A stretch of DNA of 64,000 bases, taken from contig OY754337.1 in assembly GCA_963573305.1 (NCBI GenBank), positions 48,187,164 through 48,251,163 of the forward strand, in the 5' to 3' direction. Every line of letters begins with the position of its first letter. Position 1 is the stretch's first letter. Below are positions 12,949 to 25,712 of the stretch, in pieces. The notes under the pieces are model-generated. The model did not search any database and was not told the origin of the DNA. It worked only from the letters and a program-made list of their open reading frames with translations. A program made the position numbers and the translations under genes. The stretch is from Pyrrhosoma nymphula. Taxonomy: Eukaryota > Arthropoda > Insecta > Odonata > Coenagrionidae.

Positions 12949-13890
12949 CTAGGAGGGGGAAGCTTCGTGACGGCCCCCGCACAGCCCGCAGGCCACCCCA
13001 CACCTGTGGCAAGCCTTCAACGGGGGGTAGCACCACAGGCAAGGCACGAGCAGGGAGAGGAGGGCCAGGCCGAGCCAACGCCGGCCGCAGCTGCCGTCCC
13101 CCCCCCCCGGCCCACCACCAACGTCCCCTCCTCCCCCTGGCCCCTCCCCGCCTCCTCCCCCACTCCCACAGTCACACGGGTGCCGAGCGAAGTCGCCCTC
13201 CGCATCGGCCATACAGTGGTAGAGCATGCACTGAGCACACGAGATGCAGGACACTGCATCGATGCCAGTCCTCACAGGGTCCGGGGCATACTCGCAACAT
13301 CCCCTCGCATTATCCCCCAACGAGAACGCTTCGTTGCAGTGCCTGCATCGCGCCCTGCCCCCTCCTGAGCCCCTGCCTCCCCCTCCCTTGCGCTTCTCCC
13401 GCTTGTGGCCCAGCTTGACGGGCAAAGGGGGCCGCGATGAGGGCAGCGTGTCCACGGGAGATATCGCCTTGCGGTCCGAGGTTGAGTCCCGGTGGGCTCG
13501 CTTTGTCTCCTCCGTCACGACTGGGTAGATGTACTCGTGAACGGGTGTCAGACGGACATACGAGTAGTTTTCGCCCGGTTCCCCATCGCCTCCTCCCACT
13601 CCCCCTCCAACGCCGCTGCCAGGAGACACGATGCCATGCTTGCTCTCGGTCGATGTGGAGCGCCGCTGCAGGGAAGTCGTGTCCGTCTCCAGGATGCCTG
13701 AGCCATCGTTGGACGACGGCGGGTGCCGAGACATGTATTGGATGCGGTGAATCTGGTGCGGGTGTGGCGAGGGCAGGGCCTCGGTTGGAGGCCCCGTGGG
13801 CGTTGGAGGGGGCCGACATCCCGTGCCCCCTCGTGACGAAGAGTCTGATGACGATCGGGAATCTCCTCTCTCCACTGGAAGGTTCAGGGT
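12949..13890 (-). CDS. Spred: Spred, last coding exon with complete SPR domain
   Basis: Spred proteins are membrane-associated adaptors that bind neurofibromin and Ras/Raf and dampen receptor-tyrosine-kinase ERK signalling. The exon encodes 313 residues. It begins TLNLPVERGDSRSSSDSSSR, a Ser-rich linker, has a YSYVRLTPVHEYIYPV patch at 109-124, and carries the cysteine-rich SPR domain from about 182 to 308. Landmarks are CRHCNEAF, DNARGCCEYAPDP, SCISCAQCMLYHCMAD-EGDF, RRWL, PCLWCYPPLKACHRC and CGLCGGRH. The cysteine spacing matches vertebrate Spred C-termini, and the C-terminal CGLCGGRHEASPS ends in TAG. The acceptor is TTGCTCTCACAG|ACC (13891-13892 on plus), phase 0. An unusual glycine-rich insertion (about residues 242-267) splits CDC from CGRRW. 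The composition is much more GC-rich than the flanks. Sprouty is excluded by the Spred-type upstream linker and extreme C-terminus. Confidence 0.95.
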   Translation of the reverse strand, partial: TLNLPVERGDSRSSSDSSSRGGTGCRPPPTPTGPPTEALPSPHPHQIHRIQYMSRHPPSSNDGSGILETDTTSLQRRSTSTESKHGIVSPGSGVGGGVGGGDGEPGENYSYVRLTPVHEYIYPVVTEETKRAHRDSTSDRKAISPVDTLPSSRPPLPVKLGHKREKRKGGGGRGSGGGRARCRHCNEAFSLGDNARGCCEYAPDPVRTGIDAVSCISCAQCMLYHCMADAEGDFARHPCDCGSGGGGGEGPGGGGDVGGGPGGGDGSCGRRWLGLALLSLLVPCLWCYPPLKACHRCGVACGLCGGRHEASPS

Positions 13891-14880
13891 CTGTGAGAGC
13901 AAGAACAGGGGAAAAGGATTAATTAATGGAATAAATATGTACCCAACACAAAATAATAAAATATGTACACAGTATGCCATGGTGAAATAATTCACATTGA
14001 ATGAGAGCGTAACTAATAAACTGTCCACTAAAGCTATAGATCTCGCTAAAGTTCCTGGCACAGACCTGCATGGCAAGAAGGGAAGATAGAAGTGGGGGTG
14101 GAAAGTGGAGAAGGTGAAGAAGGGTAAGGATGGAGAGGGAGTCAACAAAAGAGAGTGAGGCAGGGGAACCAAATGGCGTCACGAAAAGCCATGAGGTACA
14201 CACATGCAAGGCTAATCGGCAAGGGTTAAATTCACCCATTTATCAGAAACCCTATCTCGAGGTCTAATTGTGAGATTAGTCAAAATGGGATGGCACGTAA
14301 TGTGTGTATGTTATCCCACTTCTCAAAGTGTTCGTGTTGGCAGCCATTAGAAAGGGTTCCTAACTGGCCCTGCACACTTAATAACCTTTATCCCCAATTT
14401 CACAGCCCATATCCCAAAATCGTTCTCTACGCAGCACCAGTAACTTTTGCAAGAACTATATAATTCAGTTTACAAATAATCTTAATTCAGTTTTAAGTTA
14501 TGGTAGCAGGGGATCACCTCTCTCCACTGAGAGGTCCATGGTCTGTGGAATCGAACAGGTATTGGATTAAATAGCAAAAAGCAATGGAATATACAGTAGA
14601 TACACCATGGTGAAAAAATGTACATTTAGTGAGATCATAACTGATAAGCGAGTGTCCATTTCTCAAGGCAACAATTCTGTTCACAAATTCTCTAAATTCA
14701 ATTAATTTAAGTTATGGAAGTAGATTTGGCAATCGTCCCTCACTACTGGGAGGTTCAGGGTTTCTGGAAGGGAATAGGGGAAGAATTAGTTGGTGCAAAA
14801 TAATTGAATACCCTTTACAATACAGCGAAAAAATACACAAACCAATAAGCAAGTGCCCATTTCTCAGAGCTACAATTCAT
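13858..14880 (-). repeat. Three degenerate tandem copies of the Spred splice-acceptor region
   Basis: The true acceptor (copy A, 13858-14035) is repeated at about 14495-14700 (copy B) and 14713-14880 (copy C). Shared minus-strand landmarks are GGACA-(gap)-TATTAG/TATCAG, CTCATTCAATGT/CTCACTAAATGT, TTTCACCATGG, a pyrimidine tract, AG and an exon start. Copy B reads CACAG|ACC ATG GAC CTC TCA GTG GAG AGA, giving TMDLSVERGDPLLP then a stop (14542-14498). Copy C reads CCAG|AAACCCTGA, with CTGAACCTCCCAGT intact. B and C share CCATAACTTAAA after the exon-like part. Dispersed-repeat copy 2 sits between A and B. Confidence 0.8.
14046..14405. repeat. Dispersed repeat, copy 2, inserted in the Spred intron
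   Basis: This is homologous to 4697-5075 in the same orientation and nearly end to end. It interrupts the spacing between splice-acceptor copies A and B, so it probably inserted after the tandem duplication. I see no coding capacity and no terminal repeat. Confidence 0.65.
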
Positions 14881-15263
14881 TTTTTAAGTTTTAAAAAAGT
14901 TATCTTATTTGCAACAGATGTATATTACAAAATTTGAGTAGATTTTATAATACTTTTGATCATTCCAAGTTAAATTGTGGTATAATTGATTGGGGATGAG
15001 CATATTTTAACTTGATGAGACCTGTTCTGCATCTGCAAACAAGGAACATTAGATTAATTGTTAGAAAGAATTGTTACAAGCCTTCCTTTCATTTATTCAC
15101 AAAGCTATGGCTGCTCTCATTGAGGCACTCATGTATTTACAAAGTGCTGAGACTTTTCTATTTGAGGAGTAACAAAATTTTAGGCAGCCTAAGAAAGAAA
15201 TTGGTTCCTTCACCCAAGCCTAACATGACAGTGTTCAAGTGGCGTTTCTTGTATGCTGGGCCA

Positions 15264-15337
15264 AAATTAATTAATTAAATAAAATTAATTAAATAAAATT
15301 AATTAAATAAAATTAATTAATTAAAATAAATTAATAT
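15264..15337. repeat. 14-bp AT minisatellite
   Basis: There are about four tandem units of TTAATTAAATAAAA, followed by a degenerate tail. Confidence 0.85.
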
Positions 15338-16149
15338 TTTACCTTATGTCCGTAAAAAAGCATTAAGCTTGGCTTCTTTCTTAAAAAGTGAGAATAAATT
15401 GGCTGTTTACTTGAATGGCTATAGAAGACATTTTGATAACAAGTATCTAATCAAATTGTTGGCACATAAGGAGTTTGACTGGTTCTCAAGGAAGTTTGCC
15501 ACCCTGTAGTTACTAGGGGAGGCAACTGACAGATGAAGTCCCTTGCACATTAAAGAATGAAAATGGGACATACTGTACACACTAGTGTATAAGAGCAAGT
15601 AAATTATGAGTAGACAAGATTAAGAGGACTTGAAATTTACTTTGGCTTTCAGTAATGGCTCCTTAGAGCTTTTTCGTTTTTCACCAATAATATTTTACTC
15701 AATAAATGTTAATATAGCAACAATAAAAAAATAATAAAATTAGTTAGACGAACGAAGACTCTGGTAAAAATATTTCTTCTGCAACTCACTTCACCAATTT
15801 TCAACTCATTTTCTGTACTCAACTGCAATTGATGTGATTCTCTACAAATTGAAATAAAATAAAATCAATTTAAAAACAGTAGCAAGGGAAAAAACCCTTC
15901 ATAAAGAATTTCAAAAGTTCAAGTTCAGTGGCAAAAGAGGTATATGACCTGAAAATCAGTTGCATATTAGCTCAGAAAAAAATGAGCTACAAACAATTCA
16001 AAAATGAACTACAAAAGTGAATGAAAATCAATGTCAAAAGAATGTATCAAATATATAAAAGGAAAATCAGTGCAAAGCAGTTAAAAATAATTTGCAAAGG
16101 AGAAAAACTGTTTAAAATGAGTTTCAAACAGTTTAAAATCAGTTGCTAA

Positions 16150-16400
16150 GAGATACTTTTACCTTAGGAGCTAACGGGCATGAAATGTTGGGGAAAAAAG
16201 GAAGTTGATCGTTATGGCATCAGAATATGAGGAAGGAAGAAGTAAACAGAGGCAGTGGGGTGTTTTAGTAGGCTACTATATAACGCAACGTAAACACAAG
16301 AGGAAAGAGGAAAAGAAGAGGTCTTCTTGATAGAATGATGGGTGGTCAGAAATATGCTGAAGTGAAGAATGAAATGGCACAAAGAAACATATTTTGAGTA
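16150..16400 (+). pseudogene. RTE-like element 3' fragment
   Basis: The plus translation ends with a basic block, RGKRKRRGLLDRMMGGQKYA followed by EVKNEMA. This matches the terminal GRKR-(hydrophobic)-DQM-YAELKNE block of the 6245-6720 copy. It is short and 5'-truncated, and its left boundary is uncertain. Confidence 0.5.
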
Positions 16401-19400
16401 AAATGTTGCATTAGGAAAAAGTTATAAATGTCCACCCAGATATATTATTAATAATCACGAGAACTATAAATAAATTATGTGTATACTGATTGTCGACACT
16501 TCCTATGGTTCCAAATCTAGGACTTAGGAGGAAGAATGGCATAGCTGGATCCCGAAAATAACAGCACCTATTGAAAATAATGTTGATAGATTGGAGGATG
16601 TGCATGTGAGGACAGGGGAGGAAAAGAATAGCATTTTTACAGCCAAAGAAAGTAGAAAACATGCTATCAATGAGGATGAAATTGAGAATGGTTACTTGAA
16701 GGAACATCAATTCATGAGCTGTCCAAATCTTACCTAAAAATGGTAAGATAACAAAGTTAATACTCAAAACTTTATGCAAAATGCAACCTTTTAAATGAAA
16801 AAAAGCATCAAGGATTACAAGACAATACTACAATGAAAAAAAGTTTAAATCTGAAACAACTAATTAAAATACACTGAAAATAGGGCAACACGGAATTTAC
16901 TAATTCCAAATAAGTACCATCTTTTCTGAGCCACATCTTTGGAAAAACAGGATTATTCATCTCTGGGAGGTAGCAAGAATCAGTGAAAATTGGGGAAAAT
17001 AATGATTCAGAAAGCAGAATCAAATTTGTCGACAAGGGCTTCAAAAAAGCTCATATAATATTTCACACTGTCTTGATCTCAGAACTATGTTTCTAAAACA
17101 TCTCAATACCCAAGGTCATAACTGACAATAGGGCAGGGGCCGATTGCTGAAAGCTACAAGAATAACGACAGTTTCTTGGAATCAGTCCTATTTTAGTTTT
17201 ATTTAAGTCAGTGAAAATTTCACAATGTGGAATATATAAAAACTAGTGTTATACCAGCATTACCACCAACTGAAACTAGGTACATGAGCACAGCAAAAGG
17301 TCAGGTATATCTACTTGAAGCTAAGAGATATCAATGATGACTCTCGACACTAGACAGCAATTATTATGCAGCAAATACAACATACTGATGCTTGTTTTTA
17401 CAGAAATCAAGGAATTTGCAGAAAAAATGCATCCAGGTAGACCAACCAATTTATTCCTAAGTCCACTGTGATATGCTGTAACTAAAATATCCAAGAAGGA
17501 ATGACCTTATATAACATTTATCACCCCTTAAACACACTAATCAGGACAAACAAAGGAGCTTAAAAAATACATAATGATTCTACAGGCCTTAGAAAGGTCG
17601 AAAGTTTATTAGCGGGTAAATTAGAAGATGGTATTGGTGGATAGAGGAGGTAATGAGACATGATGGCGGCTGTGATAGAGGAAGGATCCTGGGAAAGTGG
17701 AGAATAAAACTGAAAGGATAGGCATTTTAAATGAACCAAAAAGAGGTTCCAAGTACAGTGAGTGGAAGAATGTGGTATTCAGACAGAATATAAAAATTTC
17801 CGAACATTTATTGACCACTGACCAAGGTTTCCGCACATTATGCCATCACCCTGATGATGGCCTGAACCTTGTGTTAAAACCTTCTTTTGTGGTCAATATA
17901 GGTATGGAAATTTACCGGTGTTTCTTTGAGTGGAAAATGGGTATCTATTGTTTCCACAATTTTAGCACCAATACTCTTTCACATGACCGAAATGGTACAG
18001 AGAAACTGGTGTTGGCAGGTGAAATGGGGCACTTACAAATAGATACATCTATGTTCATCCAAACTTACCAATGGTAAGTAAAATAACCATAATAATGAAT
18101 GACTTTCTCCACGAGTTTTTTTTAAGAATGAACCACAAAAAAGGTGGTTCACCATGCAAAAGAAAAATGGCTCCTGGAAACAATCAGAGAAGAATCTTTT
18201 ATCAAAATAGAAAGGTGAAATTCAACCAAAACTGCTTTTCCCACACTAGAGGAGCCTTTCAGTTAAGCTACAAATGAGAAAACAGAGTTATAACGTAATT
18301 GAGATTTGTGAGACACTATGATTATAACTGATGAGGCATTAGGAGCTCTATAGTATGTACTGAAATTATAACAGTTAGGGAAGACATAAGACAACAGATG
18401 CAAACACGGATGCAAATGACTCCAGGACCAGAAAGATGCACATCTCGCAAATAAATATTTACAACATATAAGCAAGGGCTAACTTTAAAAGAAAAAAGAG
18501 AAATTAGCTATGACTCAGAATCCAAATACATTGCAGTGAACTTAACTTGATACTATCAACCAAATATAAAATTAATTATGCTTCACATTTTACAATTTGG
18601 TTACCACTAGCTTGCTCTCTTCAACACCCCAAAACAATGTATACCACCAAATGAGCTGAGCTTTCAACAATTAAAAATGAAGTCGCTAAAAATGTATTAA
18701 AATTTTTGTTATTAAAGAGACAAAGGGGCTTAGGTAAATATTTCATCCACTCAACAGTAAAACCAATGCTTGTATTGCAAATATTTAATATGTAGAGATA
18801 AGGAATTAACACTAGGTTAATTATTTAAAAAATCGACAATTCAAGTCACTAACAAACTGGATCTATTGGGCAAAAAACTGTAAATAAACCAGGACTTCTT
18901 CCGCTCCAGCGGACCAGCTTCTAGGACTTTAGGTCAGTTAGTTTTTCAAGACAATACCTTAATGTGCTCTTCATAGGAATTCCATCGCTATTGTTCCATT
19001 GTGAATTTTCAACTGGTTATTGCTTCAACCAAGGCTTCGTTTAGGAAAATGCCTGGCTCAGGCATGAAATTATAGGATTCTTAAACGTTTTTCTCTCCTT
19101 TTAAAAACTCTTGAAAAGATGAGGCAGAAATTTGTGGCAATTAGTGATGGGTCGGCCGTGAGTGATCAAATCCTGAGATCAAGTTCTTTCAAGATAGATC
19201 GATAAACTGGATCTCTCCAATGACCGCGGAGCTCATCTTTACGGATCACGATAGGAATGATTGTATGACATCAAGTATCGATCACGAGATCTGAGACCGG
19301 CAAAATAAATCTTGAGTGATCTGTCTAACGTGAGATACGTAGGTTACTTGATCGTTCGTGATATGTAGGCAATTAAGTCGTGTGAAACCAATCATGAGTT

Positions 19401-21788
19401 ATTTTTTTCTTTGTGATTTCTCATCGATGATCTGCTCAGTTGCGCAAAAAAAGACAAAATATATCACACAATTTAAATATATGAATCTATGACGTGATCG
19501 CTTAAAAATCAAACCTGATACCCTTGCCACGATATTATACATACCGGCTGTTTATATAAACAGCTATGCTTCATATACCCAATGCATTTTCAAAATTCAA
19601 CTCCGCTCCTCTCTCTTCAATCACTTTTCCTAGACTGATGGTGTTGCTGTCAATGAAGAATGTTTCCAGTGTTTCATTGGATGTCCATTGGATTTCCTTT
19701 CATCTGAATTTCCTTCCTATGTCTTCCGAAGTACCGGCGTGTTAAAACCACTGGTGTATTCATCCAGCATTCTATTTTTGCCGAATTGTTTTGGAATACA
19801 GTTTTCTTTTTGGTGTTCGTGCACATATTTTTAACAGTAATTCTAACCAGCAAATCCTAATTTCCGAGAATAAAATTTCGTATGTGCCAATATGTCTCCT
19901 TTTTATTTAGAGGAATGGTATTTTAAGAACTTTATTTCGTGAAACAAACGCGGGTCGAGATGTGATAACTACAAATAATGATAACCCACAGGTAATTTGA
20001 TTTTTACTTCCATCATTATACTTTTGAAGTGAATAGTAACTTAAAATAATGTACCGGCTTGATCAGTGAATTATAGTTTGTTTCCGGAACAGTTAATGAC
20101 AGTGACTATGATTACTTGTTTTTATCGTATTTAATCGTTATGCTATCTATATTTGGGCTGCTTCGGTGGGCTGTGGGCCAAGATAACGGGACTCAATTTC
20201 GTTTGCATTTGCAAAGAGTGCAGCTTCTATAAACGGTACAATTTAAATACCATAATACTGTAATTGGTTGTCAAAAAAAATGAATTACATGACTGGGTCA
20301 TCACATCAGCGTTAGGCGATCCCATTGAAATCGGCAAGGAGTTATTTCAATCAAAAAGGGAAATAATGACAAGGTAGGTATGTGCTAACATGTTTAGGAA
20401 GGCAATTTATGACTTCATACCACCGATACTGTATTTCTGCATGCAGTAGACAGCGTCATCTGTTATAAAATAGCGCTGGCAATCTGGAATCGACAAAATC
20501 TTCATATCATCCATCAAAATGTGTATTCTGACATGGCTTGTACACAGGAGCTTAAGACCATATTCATTTAAAATTTAATTCCTTGCCAAGGACAAATTAT
20601 AATTTCTGATACTAATAATTACTCATTACAGGTCCAAAATCCCTGGTAAAAATTAAGCAGGAAAATTTAGAAGGAACCAGCAGGAAGTTAGCAGAACATT
20701 CAAAAGGATCATCAGAAATCGATAGTGGCAAATACAATCTTATTATAGTTTTAAAACTGATGCCTATCTTAAACAATGGTGGAGGTATGGTATAATGCAA
20801 TTACTTATAGCATTGGACTGTTATCAACCTCCATTCATTCCACAAGACCTTCACTTTAATTCTTATATTTGCCTGACCATGACATTTTACCACTATTACA
20901 AATAGCTTAACAGCCATATATACTTTGGTGGTCAGTTACTACTCCACCCTTCCCTCTTCAAAAATTTCTTTCCTTAAAATGTTTCAATTTAGTTATGCAC
21001 ATCACATCCATTCATTTCACTTGCCTATCATCCTTTACCTACCTCTCCCAACTTAGCAAGCCTTTCCCTTCAGAAGTGCCTTTCAGGACCTCATTTCCTC
21101 TAATTACTTACTTACTATCTGACATGAAGTGGACTCCTAAATTTCCTTCACTGTGATATGTAACTTCAATGCCTAGTCAAGTATTCCTTACCTTCTCTTT
21201 CTTTCTATCTTACTTTCATTATCCTTCTCGAGATCCACTCCTCATATAACTTCAGCCTATTCTCACCCTCTCAACATTAGCCAATGGTTTAGATCCACCG
21301 AAGGCCACAACCCAAATCAAACCCTTTATAAAACCTTCCAATCCAACCTTTTGTTTGTATCCTATATCAGGACTTGAGGCATTACATATCCCCCATACTT
21401 AAATTCTTGAATATTGTTGATACAAGACGTTTAATATCTTCAGTAGGAAACCTCGTTCCACTAAAATTCTGCCCCAGTTACAACTTCATTCCATTATTTG
21501 TTTTTTGCTAGTTGCCTTAAGCCTCTATTGGTTTCTACTCAATGTCCATTCTCAATCTATACTCTGGAGTGAGCTGGTAAGCCACTTACCATGTGGAAAA
21601 ATATACATAGATGTTGAGTGGACTATCTTCCCTTCGTTCCTGCTCTTCGTCCAATCTGGTATGTGTGACCGTAACAGCTTTAATTACCCTAGCTAATTTC
21701 TACTAGAGGTAAACAAGACATCATAGCATGTCCTTTGATAACAGTTGATTAATATTCATAAATTGACCAAATATCATGACAATAGGAG

Positions 21789-21815
21789 TCTTACTTACTT
21801 ACTTACTTACTTATA
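21789..21815. repeat. (ACTT)n microsatellite
   Basis: Five to six CTTA/ACTT units lie within the hAT-type element. Confidence 0.85.
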
Positions 21816-24149
21816 GATAACTTAAGACTTAATCATATAGGGGTTTCAGGGAAGATATTCAAAATAAGCCAAGTAATTGTAGAAAACCTACACTGACATT
21901 TATTTGACTAATTGATTATTAGAAAATAAATGGATCTATGAATGGATGCACAACCCTTAGGTTCCTCATATCAGTGAAATAAGTAATAATATTATGTAAC
22001 AGCATTCATTAAGCATGCATACTAAATCCATTATGCACTAAAATTTTGATATAAGTGAAAAATCATCGATTCTCATTGCCTTTATTGTACATCAATGACC
22101 CTCTTCTCCATTAACTCCTTCAACTTATAAAAGGTTGTTACCAAAACTATGAGTGCATCCTTGACTTAAATTATGACAGAGATATTTAATTTCAATGAGA
22201 GCATAAAAAATAATTTTATTCTGATCAAGTTAACTTTAAGTCACACAGGAACGATATCTGTAAACTTAAGTTGACTGCCAAGTAATTGAGTACCTGGATA
22301 ACTTAAGACACAACTATGATATTTTTTGCACTTTGTTGTAAGTGATGTCTGTTTGTTTTTGGAAACTGGCTCTCTTCTAATAATTTACTCCATAATACCC
22401 TATCTTGGCATATGCATATCCTTTGCCTCTATTGCATTCATACATTGCTTCATTCACCCTCTCTCCTGTTCTTAAGACTCCTAATCTTCCTCCTCTAATG
22501 ACTCTTCCACCACATCATGAACCCACAACTTTTTCCATCTACCTCTTCCTCTTACACCATTCACTCCTCAATCACAATCCTGTTCCACTACTCAACTCTA
22601 AATATTATTTAAACATTGCCAAACCCTCAGAGAATTATCCTTTCATAAAGTCCATTATGGCACCATGAAGGAAGAGATATATAATTTCAAAATGTCAAAA
22701 GAAAATGAATAAAAGGATATTAGCTTTAGTTCCCATAAGTGTGTAATATTTATATCAAGCAAAATGCAACATGAAACACACTCAGAATCTTTACTCTTAA
22801 TAGTCCAAATGGTATGTATATTGTTCTAGCAAATTCAATGATTGCATGGGGGAGATAAACATTTGTCGCAGTATGCACAGCTGATTTTTTTTCTTTGAAT
22901 CTTAACTAGGTATGACTTACAACTGATATCACTCATATGATATGTAAACTACTGTTTTCTGATTACAGTTCTAAATATAGAGAGCACTGGCACAGTGGAT
23001 ATGGGTCTGAAGTTATTGATGGCTATAACCATTGATAAGCTTTAAACCATTCTGTAAATTAATAACCGATCAGAGACTATTCCTTGCAAAGATAATAAAC
23101 ATATATATTGAGGTCAGATATTTAGTAAACATTCTTATAACCTGATTGTTCCATGCATTTCCTAACATCTACAGAGTAAACTAGTTATCATTTTGCCTAG
23201 ATATAGTATTCCCTGCCTGAAACATGCTATAGTCAAGTAAATGGCAACTAGTAGCAATCAGATAGCAGAGAAACTCACTGACGCTTTCATATTTTATTGC
23301 ATTGCATTGGTGCTTCTTAATGATAGCAGCAATATCATCCAGAGGAAGAATGAATTTAGTGGGTTTTAAATTAGCACTGTCAATGCCAAACAATTTAAGA
23401 GGAATCATCACATCATGCAATCAGTGTTTAAATCCCTACTCATACACATCATTATAACAAATATTTTGTGTGTATTACGCATTTCTTATAGTTTAGAAGC
23501 AATGTATGATAACACTTACTGATAAGCATTTGATATGCATACATTTTGAATACCCTGTAAGACATAACTATAATAATCAAATCATATTCGTAACCAATTA
23601 CCATCTCCAATGTATGGGCAAAAGCATTTTTACTGAATATACAATTTATTGAAAGGTACGCAGGTACATACAAACCATCATTTAATAATATGCTTTTTAA
23701 ACATTTAGAATCTATGTAGGTATTGCAAAAAACATATTTACTGAATATCAATTTTATTGACTAGTTTGATTAGTTAACTAAGTGACGAAGTACACGGTGA
23801 AACGCCAACGATTTTAATCGACAGCAACAAACGAAGCACATTTTGTAAGGAGCGTTTTAAATTAGATATAAATCACTCAAGTAGCTGAAAAAATTCATAT
23901 ATTTCAACATATATTGAGAATGGTAAATGTGAAAAGTCCTATGCAGTTCACTTTGGCGCAAGAAGTGCTTCATGAGAAGAAAACAACACCATGACAGAAG
24001 CAACTACACAAAAAAGCAATCATCGTAGGACTGATTGTTATTATTAGAATCACGGATATTAGAAGATAAATTTACTAAATGCCATGATTATATACTTCTA
24101 AAGAATATTCAATATGTGAGACATGAACCTAAACCAATGTAGGTATGTA

Positions 24150-24710
24150 CACAGAATGTCTTGGGCTCCCGTATTTACACTAATACTCAGAAGTTATGCT
24201 TTATCTTTACGATGTAAACAATAAATGACAAATATGAAGTTAACCTATGAACAAATATTCGATTTTGGCATTTATTAATATTGTAAGCACTTGATGATCA
24301 CGAGACAGTATTTCAGAAGCAATGTAACTTAATTTGAGATATATAGTACATACGATGTAAACAAACTTTTACCAAAGTTGAACATTTGCTTTTCACATGC
24401 AATTCACTCCTAGACAAACACACAGCAGCAAACTATGAGATTATTTCAGGGGGCACTGTAACTTTAAGAAAATCTACGACGTAAATAAACATTGACAAAA
24501 ACCTACCATTCACTTCACTATAAAGCCCATTTTTGAAGCACTAACTCTTGGTAAATTTACGACATAAACTATAACTTTAGCATAAGATGAACATGCACTT
24601 TCTTCATGTAACTCACATCCAAAAACACAACACAATATTATGCCATTACAGAAGCACAGAAACTTTTATAACCTCCACGGTGTAAGCTAACTTAAAAAAA
24701 TGCCAAACTT
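24150..24710. repeat. Degenerate tandem repeats inside the hAT-type element
   Basis: The block contains ACGAYGTAAACAAA or a variant near 24209, 24353, 24477, 24551 and 24679. Most copies are preceded by CAGAAGCA/GAAGCACT plus TAACTT, and several are followed by a TGAACAT-(gap)-CATGTAACTCAC-(gap)-AACACA(CA)G segment. The period is about 125-145 bases with one shorter unit. Copies are clearly related but diverged. Tandem internal repeats are common in non-autonomous DNA transposons. Confidence 0.6.
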
Positions 24711-25712
24711 AAAATTCAAGAGCATCCATGTAGTCAGTAACTTAATTTCAATTTGCATTGATTCCAAATTGTATATAATAGTTGAAACAACGAAGTAATT
24801 GAGGTCATCAGTCTTATCCGACTCTTGCGAAGATTATGCAACACTTCAAACTCATTTCCTGTCATAACACATTCATTAGGAGCGTATGTCTACCAAACAC
24901 AAATTACCTTTAAATGTAAAAATATCACCACAAGAACAGACACGATACATCACAGCACATATAGTAAATATAACATTTGTAATAACTGTATTTCCATTGT
25001 TGCATTGTCACTTAAAACACACGATAAACCTTCATTTCAATATTCTCGACAAATATTACGGTTCTTGCACAAGTGAAACTTAGTGATACCAACCGTAATT
25101 GAAAATTGAATTTTTTGTGCTACAGTCGGATAATTTGCTTTAAATTCTTACAGTCAAAAGAAAACGTTGATCGGTTCAAACTACATTCCAAAATAAACTT
25201 TCCCAGCATTCTATGCTACTATTCATTGTTGTTTTTTTTATGAGTTTTGAATAATTTGTGGTCCATAAAATACATATGTCACTCTTCAATAGTTTTGTTA
25301 TTATTATGGATATTTCTAATATTCTTCTTAATTATGCTTAAAATCACAAACCAAGAACCCTGTGTAAAAACAAAACAAACCTTCGAGCGTATTGCACAAT
25401 TGTGCCTTCAATTGTTTTTGGAAAACTACCCACAACTCCACGGAAACTGGCACTAAACAAGGTAGCTGTACACATCGGTTTTGCTTACAGTATGTATATA
25501 AATCACGAATGGCCAGCGAGAGCAGCGTTTGTTACGATTTTTTATCGCTCACTACTTTCTTGAGAGATCATTGGTCGTAGGAAACTTGAATAGATCACTA
25601 GCTTGAACATCAATCACTCATGACCTTACACTCACGATCTGATCACAAGTGGGAGTGATAGGCGTGACCGAGATCTCTCAAAAGACTGATTTTGCCCATC
25701 ACTAGTGGCAAT

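Larger units (their letters stand above)
14881..19141. other. Spred intron, left part
   Basis: This is intronic to Spred. It is AT-rich with no credible exon. About 15890-16150 is A-rich with recurring AAAATCAGTTGCAAA-like words. 17585-17960 contains a CCCTGATGATGGCCTGAACC segment reminiscent of the foldback-element cores seen elsewhere in the window. Two plus-strand frames (17697-18077 and 18071-18277) show no family signature. Confidence 0.5.
19142..25704. mobile_element. Large hAT-type DNA transposon lacking a recognisable transposase
   Basis: The ends are TAGTGATGGG (19142-19151) and its exact complement CCCATCACTA (25695-25704). They are flanked by identical 8-bp direct repeats GTGGCAAT (19134-19141 and 25705-25712). 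An 8-bp duplication with a short TAGTGATGGG/CAGTGATGGG-like terminus is diagnostic of hAT elements. Both subterminal regions are crowded with GATC, GTGATCA, GATCACGA and TGAGTGAT words (about 19150-19360 and 25560-25690), as expected for transposase-binding clusters. The 6,563-bp interior has no open frame over about 100 codons, and I see no hAT dimerisation-domain motif, BED finger or RNase-H-like motif. It is therefore probably non-autonomous, or a composite carrying unrelated DNA. It sits in the Spred intron. Confidence 0.85.

Noticed and set aside
12544..13368. 274-codon plus-strand open frame
   Set aside because: It is antisense to the GC-rich SPR-encoding exon of Spred; its Pro/Ala-rich translation reflects the glycine codons on the other strand.
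20280..20375. Possible short exon ending in a GTAGGTATG donor inside the hAT-type element
   Set aside because: It has an open frame of about 33 codons but no acceptor upstream and no recognisable protein similarity.
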